Source of the DNA: Sphingobacteriales bacterium
GTDB lineage: Bacteria > Bacteroidota > Bacteroidia > Chitinophagales > JADIYW01
Length of the DNA stretch: 64,000 nt
Assembly: GCA_016721245.1 (NCBI GenBank)
Contig: JADKIQ010000003.1
Coordinates: forward strand, 196,501-260,500
Direction of reading: 5' to 3'
Under the pieces are notes generated by a model. It did no database searches and had not been told where the DNA came from. It worked only from the letters and a program-made list of their open reading frames with translations. The position numbers were made by a program, and so were the translations under genes. How positions within the stretch are numbered: position 1 is the stretch's first letter; each line of letters starts with the position of its first letter. This document shows, one piece after another, positions 26,201 to 36,170 of this stretch.

Positions 26201-26296
26201 TAAATCATCTCGTCGGAGGTCGAAAATCCCACAATCCATTAATCCAACCAATCCCAATTCAGACAAAATAATACAAAAAGTTCTTACCTTTATTTC

Positions 26297-26983
26297 ATGT
26301 CCAAACTAATCATTCCCGCTACCACTTTTACATTCTTAAAAAAGATAAAAAACAACAACAACCGCGAGTGGTTTAATGCCCATAAAGAAGAATTTATACA
26401 ACAGCAAACACTGATAGAAAACTTTGCGGAAGCCTTACTGCAGGAGCTGAATAAACACGATGTTATCGAGACACCTTCCGGCAAAAAAGCCTGTTACCGC
26501 ATCTACAGAGACGTGCGTTTCTCTAAAGATAAAACACCCTACAATACGTATTTCAGCGGCAGCTATCGTCGCGCCACCAAGTATCGTCGCGGTGGTTTGT
26601 ATTTTCATCTGGAACCTGGCAATAGCTGGCTGGCCGGTGGTTTCTGGGGTCCTAAAGCGGAAGACTTAAAACGTATCCGCGAAGACATCGTCTTTGATGA
26701 AACACCGTTGCGTAAAATAATCAACAGCAAAACTTTTATTTCAACCTTTGGCACACTGCGCGGCGAACAATTAAAGACCACTCCTAAAGGCTTTGATGCC
26801 GCACATCCCGGCATTGATTTGCTGCGCTACAAACAGTTTTTGCTCGTTAGGAAATTTAACGATGAAGAAGTTTTAGGACCGGATTTTTTAAAACTCGCTA
26901 ATCAGACCTTCAAAAACATGCGCCCGTTTTTTGACTATATGAGTGAGGTGCTGACGACAGATATTAACGGTGAAGAGGTTTAG
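26297..26983 (+). CDS. DUF2461 family protein
   Basis: 228 residues. The family pattern is clear: TFTFLKKIKNNNNREWFNAH at the start, CYRIYRDVRFSKDKTPYNTY in the middle, then YFHLEPGNSWLAGGFWGP. Members are about 220 residues long, cytoplasmic and of unknown function, widespread in Bacteroidota and Proteobacteria. Conserved Arg/Lys (YRDVRFSKDKTPY) might bind phosphate or nucleic acid (inference). It appears to be a single-gene unit; the 45 bases after its stop hold degenerate TTATTACTTA-type repeats. Confidence 0.9.
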   Translation: MSKLIIPATTFTFLKKIKNNNNREWFNAHKEEFIQQQTLIENFAEALLQELNKHDVIETPSGKKACYRIYRDVRFSKDKTPYNTYFSGSYRRATKYRRGGLYFHLEPGNSWLAGGFWGPKAEDLKRIREDIVFDETPLRKIINSKTFISTFGTLRGEQLKTTPKGFDAAHPGIDLLRYKQFLLVRKFNDEEVLGPDFLKLANQTFKNMRPFFDYMSEVLTTDINGEEV

Positions 26984-27028
26984 TCTTTCTTATTACTTAC
27001 TCCTTATTACTTATTCCTTACACCTTCT

Positions 27029-27694
27029 TTACAACCACTTATTCTTATGCGCCAGTGAAATGATTTGCGCTTTTGAACTAACGTGCAGTTTTTCATAAAT
27101 GTTGGCGATGTGTTTTCGTACGGTCAGCACACTTACATTCAATTCCGAACTGATGCGTTTAGCATCCCAGCCGTTGATGGTGTGTTTTAAGATTTCCTTC
27201 TCTCGCTCCGTAATAAATTCAGGAAAATTATTTTCATTTGGGTTAGACGTTTGTGTTTGCGCGCCGCTTAATAGTTTCAGTGTTTTGCGTGCAATGGCAG
27301 GGCTCATAGGCGCGCCGCCGGTTTCAATCACATTAATCAAGGCTTCCTGTAAAACAGTTGCCGGTTCATGTTTCAGCAAATAACCGGAAGCCCCGGCTTT
27401 AATCGCTTCAAAGATTTTATCATCATCATCAAACACCGTCAGTACAATGAAATGAATATTGGGATATAATGATTTTGCAATTTGTATCGTTTCGATACCG
27501 TCCATCTTCGGCATTTCAAGATCCATAAAAATTACCTGTGGTAAATGTGTATGTGGCAATCCTTTCAGTTGCTCCAGGCAATCATTTCCTTCCACCGCTA
27601 CAAACACCAGTTTGGTGTCGGGCATTTCTCTGGCTTTTTGCAGAAATACATTTCTGTTAATTGCATTGTCTTCCGTAACTGCTATTCTGTACAT
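27029..27694 (-). CDS. LuxR/NarL-type response regulator
   Basis: 221 residues. The receiver domain (1-125) has the phospho-acceptor D58 in VIFMDLEMPKMDG, acidic E8-D9 near the start, and the conserved Thr/Lys (VLTVFDD; GYLLKHEP). The C-terminal NarL-type helix-turn-helix is LTEREKEILKHTINGWDAKR, with recognition helix VSVLTVRKHIANIYEKL. It is the partner of the histidine kinase encoded upstream on the same strand (start to stop 187 bases apart, the gap filled by a repeat). The regulated genes are unknown. Confidence 0.93.
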   Translation of the reverse strand: MYRIAVTEDNAINRNVFLQKAREMPDTKLVFVAVEGNDCLEQLKGLPHTHLPQVIFMDLEMPKMDGIETIQIAKSLYPNIHFIVLTVFDDDDKIFEAIKAGASGYLLKHEPATVLQEALINVIETGGAPMSPAIARKTLKLLSGAQTQTSNPNENNFPEFITEREKEILKHTINGWDAKRISSELNVSVLTVRKHIANIYEKLHVSSKAQIISLAHKNKWL

Positions 27695-27720
27695 ATCTGA
27701 TTATTTATTTTGTTGAATAA

Positions 27721-27843
27721 ACGTCATTGCGAATGCATTTAAAATATTGAATTAACAAGAAGGTGAATGCATGAAGCAATCTGTTGAATAAAAATAGACA
27801 GCTTGCTTCGTACCTCGCAATGACGTTGTTTATTCGCAATGAC
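27721..27843. repeat. CGTCATTGCGA palindromic repeat between kinase and regulator
   Basis: CGTCATTGCGA at 27721-27731 has its exact inverse TCGCAATGACG at 27814-27824 and again at 27833-27843. The interior includes GAAGCAATCTGTTG and AGCTTGCTTCG. This matches a repeat class known to me from many genomes (GTCATTGCGA...GAAGCAATC). It occupies most of the spacer between the two signalling genes and could separate or tune their expression. Confidence 0.75.
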
Positions 27844-27881
27844 GTTATGAAATTATCTTTATTTCTTTATAAACCATATAA

Positions 27882-29852
27882 TCAATTTGTAGTAGGAGCG
27901 ATGATTACTTTTGTCCCGCCATTTTCATTTTTCAGCCATTCAATTGTCCAGCCCACTTCTTTACTGCGTGCCTGCATATTTACTAAACCATTGCCGCCTT
28001 CCTTTAATTTACTGGATTTCTGACTGATTCCGATACCATTATCTGTAATACTTATACTCCAATTAATGTGACTATAAACATGAATATCAATTCTGCTGCA
28101 TTGACTGTGTTTTAACGCATTGTTTAATGCTTCCTGAATAATGCGATACAAATGATATGCATGGGAAGCACTGAATTCCACATCATTTTCAATGTCTTCT
28201 GATATATTAAATTCAATATCCGGAAAGCTTTTTTGTATCCTGCTGATGAGTAGTTTTACGCGGTCACAAATAGAGGTTAAAACAATCACTTCTTTTTTCA
28301 ACACCCAGATAGTGTCACTTAATTGTGAAACGATAGCTTGTGAATTGTTGCGCAATTCATTTAAGGCTACCACATTTTCTTTATGCTGTTCATCAATTCT
28401 GATATGATTTAAATTAGAGGCAATAGATGCCGCGTACACTCCCAGATTATCGTGCAGGTCAGCTGCAATTCTGCTGCGTTCTTTTTCTTCCGCTTTTGCC
28501 ACTTCCTGTTGGGTTAGCCAGCGGTCTTCTTCAATTTGCTGCTGTAATTTTAATTCCTGCCGGCTTTTATAACTCCAGAACAGGATGCCGAATATAATTG
28601 CCAAAGCAACAATCAAACCGATAGAGCCGTACAGTAAATTATTCTTTTTGGCTAAATCGAGTTGCTGCTGTATGATGGTGTTTTCTTTTTTCTGTGTTTC
28701 ATATTTTACCTGCATGTCCGCCATGGCATCTGCTGCATTTATCTGGCTAAGCGTATCTTTCAGCTCTATAAATCTTTCCAACATATCACCATACAATGCC
28801 AGCTGATTTGTGGCTTTGTAACAACGTGCCAGCACCTGGTAGTAATATTGTTTAATTTCTAAATTTGATTTTGTATTGTGGTTGCGGTCTTTAGTTTGCC
28901 GCAGAGAATCATCGTATGTTAAACCATCTTTATATACCTGTATAGCCTTGTCGTATTGCCCTGAACGGAAATATAAATTACCTAAAGAAAGCTGTTCATT
29001 GGAGAATACAATCCTGCCTTCTGTCTTTTTTCTTATCTGTATTGCCTGAAGCATCCAGCGCTCCGCTTCCGTATAATTTTTCTTGTGCCGGTAATTCGTA
29101 GCGATTACCATATAGGCATTACACAAATAATACAGGTTTTGTATGGATTGAGAAATAGCTATGGATTGGTCTGCGCAATAGCGTGCAGAGTCTAATGCTT
29201 CCATCCAGTTATAGACGATGCCTAAATTGATATTGGCCACTGCTGCAGGCGCATAAAACCTCGGTTGCTGCTGAGTGATGGCTAATGCCTTATATTGCCA
29301 TTGCCTTGCTTCCTCCAGCATATTCCTGTTATACGCAATTTCGCCGAGTGAATTGTAACCGGTGGCAAGCACCAATGTGTCTTTATATTTTTCAGCTTCT
29401 TTTATAGTGTTGTAAATAATGGAAACAGCATCCCTATAATTTGAAACAGTGGTGTAGCAATCACTTTTTAGTTCAGACAACCTGAAAAACAGTGGACGTT
29501 CTCTTTCATTTTTTACCGAATAGTCAGGCAGTAAAGCATCAATAATACTTTTTGCCGTATCTGTTTTATCAAATCGCATTAACGCATTGATATAGGCAAT
29601 GGCGGCGAGGCCTTTATTTTCTTTTGAAGGTTGTTTTACTAACCCCTGTGCACGTATTGCATATTCTAAAAGGCTGTTTTTCTCAATATTTTGGTGCTGT
29701 TCGCATAAGATTAAAAGTGCCTGCAGTTTTTCATCGGATGTTTTGGCAAGATTTACTTTCTGTGCCAAGCTGTCCACTATCCTCGTTTGAGGAAATGCAG
29801 TAGTGCTTATTAAGCATACAAATAAGATGAGTATTTGCTTAATGACCTTCAT
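27882..29852 (-). CDS. TPR-containing sensor histidine kinase (HisKA_3 type)
   Basis: 656 residues. Signal peptide, then a periplasmic TPR-rich sensor domain (about 25-400) with recurring A-x2-Y patterns (YNSLGEIAYNRNMLEEARQW, LGNLYFRSGQYDKAIQVYKD), a coiled coil, one membrane helix (407-426) and a coiled linker. The HisKA_3 dimerisation domain carries the phospho-acceptor H467 in RSRIAADLHDNLG. The HATPase domain has the N-box IIQEALNNALKHS and G-box TDNGIGIS. This is the usual Bacteroidota architecture of TPR kinases paired with NarL-type regulators, here the gene downstream. The stimulus is unknown. Confidence 0.93.
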   Translation of the reverse strand: MKVIKQILILFVCLISTTAFPQTRIVDSLAQKVNLAKTSDEKLQALLILCEQHQNIEKNSLLEYAIRAQGLVKQPSKENKGLAAIAYINALMRFDKTDTAKSIIDALLPDYSVKNERERPLFFRLSELKSDCYTTVSNYRDAVSIIYNTIKEAEKYKDTLVLATGYNSLGEIAYNRNMLEEARQWQYKALAITQQQPRFYAPAAVANINLGIVYNWMEALDSARYCADQSIAISQSIQNLYYLCNAYMVIATNYRHKKNYTEAERWMLQAIQIRKKTEGRIVFSNEQLSLGNLYFRSGQYDKAIQVYKDGLTYDDSLRQTKDRNHNTKSNLEIKQYYYQVLARCYKATNQLALYGDMLERFIELKDTLSQINAADAMADMQVKYETQKKENTIIQQQLDLAKKNNLLYGSIGLIVALAIIFGILFWSYKSRQELKLQQQIEEDRWLTQQEVAKAEEKERSRIAADLHDNLGVYAASIASNLNHIRIDEQHKENVVALNELRNNSQAIVSQLSDTIWVLKKEVIVLTSICDRVKLLISRIQKSFPDIEFNISEDIENDVEFSASHAYHLYRIIQEALNNALKHSQCSRIDIHVYSHINWSISITDNGIGISQKSSKLKEGGNGLVNMQARSKEVGWTIEWLKNENGGTKVIIAPTTN

Positions 29853-29900
29853 TCAAGAATATATAACTAAAGATATTCAATAAAATGAATGAAAACAAGC

Positions 29901-29933
29901 ATATAAAAAACGCCGGATAGTTTATCCGGCGTT
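29901..29933 (-). terminator. Terminator of the phosphoglucomutase gene
   Basis: AACGCCGGATA (29909-29919) and TATCCGGCGTT (29923-29933) form a perfect 11-base stem with a 3-base loop. On the minus strand it is followed by a T-run (29910-29905). It is 21 bases past the stop of the 29955-31355 gene. Confidence 0.92.
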
Positions 29934-29954
29934 GTAAATTCTAAAAAAGGAAAG

Positions 29955-31355
29955 TTAGTTCAGAAGCGTCGCTTTCACTGTTTCCAGTAAGTCAATCACC
30001 GCAGCTCTGTCTTTTGCTTGTCCGTACACACGAAGTACCGGTTCTGTACCGCTCGCACGAATCATGGTCCAGGCACCATCCGGCAGGAAATATTTCCATC
30101 CGTCAATATCTTCTTTTCGTTCTATCGTGTATTTACCAAAACTTTTGTAGACGTCGTTTTTGCAGTTGGCAATTACCTTTTGTTTTATTTCTTCAGAGAT
30201 ATGCAGGTCATATCGGTCATAATCAAAAGGTCCCACCACTTCGTACACTTCAGCAATCAACTCTTTAATGGATTTTTTTGTTTTTGCCATGAATTCCATC
30301 AGCACCAGCGCCATCCAAACACCATCACGCTCCGGAATATGTCCGGTGATAGCAATACCGCCGCTTTCTTCTCCGCCCACCAGCACGTTTTCATTCACCA
30401 TGATTTCACAAACATATTTGAAACCTACCGGCGTCACTTCGTAAGGCAATCCGTATGCTTCACACATTTTTACAATCTTGTCAGAAACAGTAAAGGAGAT
30501 GGCTACTTTGCCGGATAAGCCTTTGTATTTATGCAGGTAGTGAATCAGCAATAAGATAACATGATGTGAGTCGATGAAGTTACCTTCGTTGTCATAACAA
30601 CCGATTCTGTCTGCGTCGCCGTCATTGGCGAAACCGAATTCGATATCGGTGGAATTTTTTATCAGTGCGGAAAACTCGAGTAGGTTTTTGTGTAATGGTT
30701 CAGGAGCTTGTCCGTCAAAGCCCGGATTTTCTTCGCAATGCAGGTATACTAAATTATTTGGTAATAAACGGCGGGTGATTTTTTGCCCGGCACCATACAT
30801 CGCATCGTAACCAAATATCATACCGCAATTTCTAATCGCATCCATATCAAAGGAAGCTTCCACGTGGTTGAAATACATAGTTTCTAAATCTACATATTCC
30901 AGCAATCCTTTTGCCATATATTCTTCCAGAGAGGTTTTTGGTATTTCCGCTTTTTCCGGAATCAAGGCTTCCACTTTTGCGATTTCATCCGGTGTGGATG
31001 GTCCGCCGAAATTTGATTTTAATTTAAATCCGTTGTAGCTCGGCGGATTGTGCGATGCGGTAATCACGACACCGGCAGTGGTATCTAATTTTACACATCC
31101 AAGAGAAATCATCGGAGTGGAGCAGATGCCTTTATGAGCATATACTTTTACACCTTCATTGCACAATACTTTGATGGTGACTTCTGTAAAAAGCGGACCT
31201 GCAAAGCGGCAGTCGTGGCCAATGGTGATACTTGGTGTATCCGAGATGGATTTTACCCATCCTGCGGTTGCCTTTGCAACACGCGCTACGTTATCTGTGG
31301 TGAATTCCTGTGCGATAATGGCTCTCCAGCCGTCCGTTCCGAATTTAATTTGCAT
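29955..31355 (-). CDS. Phosphoglucomutase/phosphomannomutase family protein
   Basis: 466 residues, the normal length of alpha-D-phosphohexomutases. Phosphoserine loop: TASHNPPSYNGFK with catalytic S101. Metal loop: FANDGDADRIG (DGDAD near 247). Sugar-binding loop: GGEESGGIAI. Phosphate-binding loop: IRASGTEPVLRVY near the end. It interconverts hexose 1- and 6-phosphates to supply nucleotide sugars; glucose, mannose or glucosamine specificity cannot be decided from sequence alone. It is monocistronic, with its own terminator. Confidence 0.93.
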   Translation of the reverse strand: MQIKFGTDGWRAIIAQEFTTDNVARVAKATAGWVKSISDTPSITIGHDCRFAGPLFTEVTIKVLCNEGVKVYAHKGICSTPMISLGCVKLDTTAGVVITASHNPPSYNGFKLKSNFGGPSTPDEIAKVEALIPEKAEIPKTSLEEYMAKGLLEYVDLETMYFNHVEASFDMDAIRNCGMIFGYDAMYGAGQKITRRLLPNNLVYLHCEENPGFDGQAPEPLHKNLLEFSALIKNSTDIEFGFANDGDADRIGCYDNEGNFIDSHHVILLLIHYLHKYKGLSGKVAISFTVSDKIVKMCEAYGLPYEVTPVGFKYVCEIMVNENVLVGGEESGGIAITGHIPERDGVWMALVLMEFMAKTKKSIKELIAEVYEVVGPFDYDRYDLHISEEIKQKVIANCKNDVYKSFGKYTIERKEDIDGWKYFLPDGAWTMIRASGTEPVLRVYGQAKDRAAVIDLLETVKATLLN

Positions 31356-31565
31356 ACTTGTTAAAATTGTACGCTAAAAGTACAAAAATTTATCTGTAAA
31401 ATTAGCTAGAATACTTATGCTGCCTGTGAATGTTTTATACGAATAATTTAAATTTTGAGTACACAAAATGTTGTTTTATTGTAGGCATTGACTTGAAATA
31501 ATTGTCAAATAATAATTGAAAGTGACCGAATACTAAATATGAATTACAGTTTTTTAGTTTTTACA

Positions 31566-31573
31566 TAATTTTG
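31566..31573 (+). promoter_or_regulatory. Candidate -7 promoter element
   Basis: TAATTTTG fits the Bacteroidota TAnnTTTG consensus exactly and lies 16 bases before the ATG of the next gene. No TTTG box is evident at -33, so it is only a partial match. Confidence 0.35.
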
Positions 31574-31589
31574 AATTAAAATTATACCT

Positions 31590-32324
31590 ATGAAAACTAC
31601 ACAAATTCTATTAATAATAATCGTTTACTTTTTTACCATATCTTGTAAAAAAGAAGATACAAACGGTTTGGCTAACAAAATTTACGATAACGGTCCCTTG
31701 TCTACCGGAAACCTTAATTCTGCGACACCTCAAGATGCCGCACCTGCAGGGAAATCCTGGTCTGAAATACAACTCACAAATGGTTTTTATGGTTTTGGTA
31801 CAACTCCAAATTTAAGCGCAGATGATTTTATTGTACCGCCCGGCGAATCATGGAAAATTGATTCTATAAAAACATATTGTTACCATTCAGGATATACACT
31901 TGCGGTTAGTCCTGTTTATGCAACACGAATTAGAATCTGGAAAGGTGAACCCGATCAGGTTGGTTCTGCTATTATAGTTGGAGATACTTCAACAAATGTA
32001 TTAAGATCAAGTACATCGTCTAATATATTTCGAATATCTAAAGGAGATAATAATCTTTTAAGAGAAATCTGGGAAAATACATCTGCTTTTAATAGTGCTA
32101 TTTCGTTAACACTTACGGAAGGAGTCTATTGGTTAGAAGTTGTACATTATGCCAGTAATGATTTTGCTACTTACATCCCTCCGGTTACTGTAACTGGTCA
32201 GTTGAATAAATCAGGAGCAAATGCAATAACTAAGAACAGAACAGGAGGTGCGTACACTAAAATTGCAGATAGTAATTCTGACGCAATACAAGACATACCT
32301 TTTAAAATTTATTACAGAAAATAA
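31590..32324 (+). CDS. Hypothetical lipoprotein
   Basis: 244 residues. Signal peptide KTTQILLIIIVYFFTIS|CKKED gives a clear lipobox. The mature protein is beta-rich (ADDFIVPPGESWKIDSIKTY, SLTLTEGVYWLEVVHYASND) and resembles the jelly-roll-like secreted domains of Bacteroidota lipoproteins that precede sorting tails, but there is no sorting domain here. I do not recognise a family. The next lipoprotein gene follows 66 bases later; the two share the CKKED start and may form one unit ended by the terminator at 32905. Confidence 0.75.
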   Translation: MKTTQILLIIIVYFFTISCKKEDTNGLANKIYDNGPLSTGNLNSATPQDAAPAGKSWSEIQLTNGFYGFGTTPNLSADDFIVPPGESWKIDSIKTYCYHSGYTLAVSPVYATRIRIWKGEPDQVGSAIIVGDTSTNVLRSSTSSNIFRISKGDNNLLREIWENTSAFNSAISLTLTEGVYWLEVVHYASNDFATYIPPVTVTGQLNKSGANAITKNRTGGAYTKIADSNSDAIQDIPFKIYYRK

Positions 32325-32390
32325 AAAGCAGTGTTGTTTGTTGAATCAATAAATTCTATTTAATAATTTATTTTTAATCCGTTAACTGTT

Positions 32391-32885
32391 ATGAGAAAAT
32401 TAGTAGTATTTGTATCCATCACATTGTTTTTAATTGCCTGTAAAAAAGAGGATGGTTTGGCTGGTGGTGGCAGCGGTAACATGTCTTTCAGGGTAGATGG
32501 CTCACTGGTAAGTACAAATGTCTGGAATGCCAGCTATGGCAATTTATTTCCTGCATTTCTAACAACTAATATAACCAGTAATATGTATAAAGATAAACGT
32601 GCTGTAAACATAAATATAAATGCTGTAACAAACGGTACGTATAATTTTATTAACGGAAGCACATCTACATTAAATAAGGCTTATGGAACCTATTTTCCGG
32701 ATTATTTCGGTGATGTCAGTAATACGTATCAATTCAGTAGCGGAAGTTTTGTGGTAACATCAATAGATACAATTGCTAAAACATTTTCCGGTACGTTTTC
32801 CGGTACGGCTACTAAATCTGGCAGCGGAGAGACTGTAAGTATAACTGAGGGTGTAGTAACCAATGGGACACTGGTTCGTTTTTAA
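32391..32885 (+). CDS. Small lipoprotein, DUF6252-like beta-sandwich
   Basis: 164 residues; signal peptide RKLVVFVSITLFLIA|CKKEDG. The mature part opens with a Gly linker and then NMSFRVDGSLVSTNVWNASY, the 'vdG...W.A' opening of small Bacteroidota beta-sandwich lipoproteins (DUF6252-like). It ends with FSGTFSGTATKSGSGETVSI. The function is unknown; it is anchored to a membrane by lipid. Confidence 0.72.
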   Translation: MRKLVVFVSITLFLIACKKEDGLAGGGSGNMSFRVDGSLVSTNVWNASYGNLFPAFLTTNITSNMYKDKRAVNININAVTNGTYNFINGSTSTLNKAYGTYFPDYFGDVSNTYQFSSGSFVVTSIDTIAKTFSGTFSGTATKSGSGETVSITEGVVTNGTLVRF

Positions 32886-32904
32886 TTTGCTATGATACAT
32901 TTAA

Positions 32905-32938
32905 CAAAAAAGAAGGAACCGTAAGTTCCTTCTTTTTT
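32905..32938. terminator. Bidirectional terminator
   Basis: AAGAAGGAAC (32910-32919) and GTTCCTTCTT (32925-32934) form a perfect 10-base stem flanked by an A-run on the left and a T-run on the right. It can end both the lipoprotein pair (+) and the receptor gene (-), whose stop is at 32940. Confidence 0.88.
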
Positions 32939-32939
32939 A

Positions 32940-35368
32940 TTAACCGCCAATTCTGCTTTTTTCTTCTTCGTTGCTCTTGTTTACGCGTGTATTTTGAAAT
33001 TTCTTTCCTTTCTGAAAATTATAGGTAACACTTAGGCTGAAAAAACGTGAACTGAATTTAGTTCTTGTCTTTGAGTTCACGTTGAAGAAGTCAGTATTGT
33101 AAGACATATTCTTAGTAGCAAAAATATCATTGCCAGCCAGTCGAATTCGTAATTTCTTATCAAAAAATGACTTAGATACGGAAATATTTACCATCCCGTC
33201 ACTTTTCATAATATCTGTGGCGTCAAAGTGAGGCGAAGTATAAAAAGCGAAAACATTTATCATAAAATCTTTGGGTAGCATGAATGTATTATCTAATGAT
33301 ATGTTGAATTTATTAGACGTTACGATAAATGGTGAATTGTTTACGATGGAGTTGTATTTGAAGAAAGTATATTGTGCTGAATAAGAAATCGTCCACCACT
33401 TAAACAATTCTTTGTTGATATTGAAACCAATATTTAAGTTGTTTCGTACTTTGAAATTGGTTGCCCTGTATGTTGAAATTTTTGTGCTGTCATCTTGAAA
33501 TACCAGATGTGTATAATTGTTATTCAGGTTTTCATGTCCAATAAAAAGCTATATGCATTTTTGAAAGTATAGGTAAATTCAGTAATATTGGCGTATTGTG
33601 GTTTTAAATTCTCATTACCGGTCCAAATGGAATACGGACTCAGATAAAATAAAAACGGGTTCAGGTCTTCGAAATTGGGACGTTGGATTTTTCTGCTGTA
33701 ATTGATATTTATGCTGTGTTTTTCCTTAATGTTTTTCTGAATAAACAAACTCGGGAAGAAGTCTACATAATGTCTTTTAGTTACAGTATTTAAGGTATAC
33801 GAGCGCTGGTTGGTATTAGTTTGTTCTATACGAAGCCCGAGGTTGGTGCTCCACCCTTTTTTCCATGTTTTACTCCAGGTGGAAAAAATAGCGTTTATGT
33901 TTTCAATGTATTGAAATCTATTGGAGCGCGTGCTGTCAAATACATAATTGTTACCAATCAAGTTTTGAAATTGAATATTATTATTCGTTTTAGTCCATGT
34001 AAACTTTACCCCAAACTCAACGCTGTGTTGGTTTTTCAGGGGTTTGTTATAATTTAATTTTGATGTGTGCAGATTTACGAGGTATGGATTTTCCTGTGTA
34101 AAATCCAAATGTGGGATTGGCCTTTCCGCTTCTAAAGAATCAAAATAGGCCATATTTAAGTGGCTGTTTGTATTTAAATTAAAATAGGTATAGTCATAAG
34201 TCAATTCCAGACTGCTGCCAAGGCTGTCTAATTGGCTTCTGAAGTTGAAATTAACGGAAGGATTTACAGCCTTGCCCAAGGTGGTATTGGTTGTTTTTTG
34301 AATTGAATTTACATTTTCATTGCTAATTATATTATCAAATACATTTAGACGAGATGTGGTTAAGTGTGGGTTTCTAAATTGAAAAACCTCGCCTCCAATT
34401 CCAATTGTATTTTTTTCGTTGATGTTGTATTTTAAACTAAGGTTTGCGTAATGATTGATGAATTTATTTTTATCAAAACTACTTTCTGAGAAACGTTCTA
34501 CTTTTATACTGTCTGTGAAATCTCTGGTATACGTATTTTTTTGATAGTTGTTGTTGTATCCGAAATTATAATTCAAGCTCAATGTCAGTTTTTTATGATT
34601 TACGTTGACATTAAAACCCATGTCTGTACTTGAGTATTCATTTTGACGGTAATTTGCATATACAGATCCGTTCATACCTGTACGTAAATTTGTTTTTAAC
34701 TGGATTTCCAAGACACCTCCCTTTGCGTCGGCATCATAGCGTGCAGAAGGGTTGCTTACTACGTCAATTTTTTTTACGTTAGAACTTTGAATAGATTTTA
34801 ATAAACTTGCTAATTGGTCTGAACTCAGTTGTTCCACTTTTCCGTTGATTATTACCTGTACATCACTTTTTCCATTGATACGGATCTGATCATTGCCATT
34901 TACCGTCACGCCGGGAACGGATCGCAATAAATCCATCACATTTTCTCCGCTCGACTTGGCACTGTTTTCTACATTATAAACCACTCTGTCCGCTTTGCGT
35001 TCAATCACCGGTCTGGATGCAGATATTTCAACACCCTTCAGCATATTTTCAATAAGCTTCAATTGAATGGTGCCGATATCTTTTGTTTCATTGTTTTGAA
35101 CAAGAATATTTTGAATAGTATCAATTTTATACCCCACATATACAACCTCTAAAAAATAATTGCCGTCTTCGATATTTGTAATCTCAAATCTGCCCAGACT
35201 GTCAGTCGTTGTTCCGTTCAGGTAAGAGGAGTCGTTGAGTTTGTGTAAAATGATGTTGGAAAACTCTACCGGTTTTTTATTTTCATCTGTTATAATTCCA
35301 TTGATAGAATTTCCGAAAATATTCAGACTCAGAGATATCAGTATGAAACTGAAAAATAAGTTTCTCAT
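32940..35368 (-). pseudogene. CarboxypepD_reg / TonB-plug / outer-membrane beta-barrel protein, one-base frameshift
   Basis: Two frames together make one receptor-like protein. The first (35368-33524, 614 residues) has a signal peptide, a CarboxypepD_reg-like domain (NSINGIITDENKKPVEFSNI), a plug (ENVMDLLRSVPGVTVNGNDQ) and most of a barrel, ending abruptly after AYSFLLDMKT. The second frame carries the last strands (GHENLNNNYTHLVFQDDS onward) to 32940. Adding one T (coding strand) to the five-T run at 33543-33547 joins them as AYSFFIGHENLNNN and gives an 809-residue product, normal for this family (large beta-barrel group of peptide/siderophore/sugar-uptake-like proteins). It could be a real mutation, phase variation or a base-calling error; gltX shows the same type of lesion. 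Confidence 0.85.
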
Positions 35369-35455
35369 AATTTTATTTTTGACTATTGATTGGTAGCGGA
35401 AAAATTATTTTTATTACAAATGCAACTGAAAAAATAATTAATTTTTTCTGAACTG

Positions 35456-36151
35456 TTAATACGGTTCAACTTCTGATGCACCTGAAGTACTCTTGCTTAC
35501 CTTTTGTGGTTCGCTCACATATGTAACATGTGATGCCCCACTTGCTTCTGCGTCCAGTGTGTTACTGCAGTTAAGTATTGCTTTAGAAGCACCGCTTGCC
35601 TCAATATCAATATTGGTGCTTTTGCAATCTTTTCCGTTGTAATTGGATGCACCGGAAATATCAATGGTTTGTTTGGCGGCACTTCCTTTAATAGTTAATT
35701 TTGATGCACCGGAAAGGTTAATATCCAGGTTTTCTACCGACATCATAATCTCTGCTTTGGAGGCACCGGATGTTTTAATATTCATTTCTTTTTCTGTAAA
35801 TGTATAGTCACTTGTAAAACGGGAAGCACCGCTTACAAAAATCCCCGATAATGAATTTCCGTATACTTTTGCTTTCATAACGCTTGTGTGATAATTGCCG
35901 TAATCTTTCAATTTAATTGTTACTTCACCATCACTATTTCCAACAAATACATTATCAGCATCGTCTTCATCAATTTCGATGACCACTTTATTTTCATTGC
36001 TGTGAATAAATTCCGCCTGAAAAGCTGAACTTACTTTTAATCTGCTGAATTCTTTAACAGTATAATATTTTGTAACGGTACCGGCTGACATAGCCTGAAT
36101 AAGGGTAAGGGTTAATACCAATGTGACAAGCGGTTTAAATAGATTTTCCAT
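35456..36151 (-). CDS. Head GIN domain (DUF2807) auto-adhesin-like protein
   Basis: 231 residues: a signal peptide (LFKPLVTLVLTLTLIQAMSAG), then FSRLKVSSAFQAEFIHSNEN, the usual entry to DUF2807. A beta-helix follows in which S/TSGAS recurs about seven times (FVSGASRF, KTSGASKAE, NLSGASKL, DISGASNY, EASGASKA, EASGASHV, STSGASEV). It is exported, with unknown function. It is the last gene of the sigma-factor operon, 19 bases after the DUF4097-like gene. Confidence 0.9.
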   Translation of the reverse strand: MENLFKPLVTLVLTLTLIQAMSAGTVTKYYTVKEFSRLKVSSAFQAEFIHSNENKVVIEIDEDDADNVFVGNSDGEVTIKLKDYGNYHTSVMKAKVYGNSLSGIFVSGASRFTSDYTFTEKEMNIKTSGASKAEIMMSVENLDINLSGASKLTIKGSAAKQTIDISGASNYNGKDCKSTNIDIEASGASKAILNCSNTLDAEASGASHVTYVSEPQKVSKSTSGASEVEPY

Positions 36152-36170
36152 TTGTATAGATTTTTGTTGG

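Noticed and set aside
26985..27015. TTATTACTTA-type tandem units after the DUF2461 gene
   Set aside because: Too degenerate and short to call a functional repeat or terminator.
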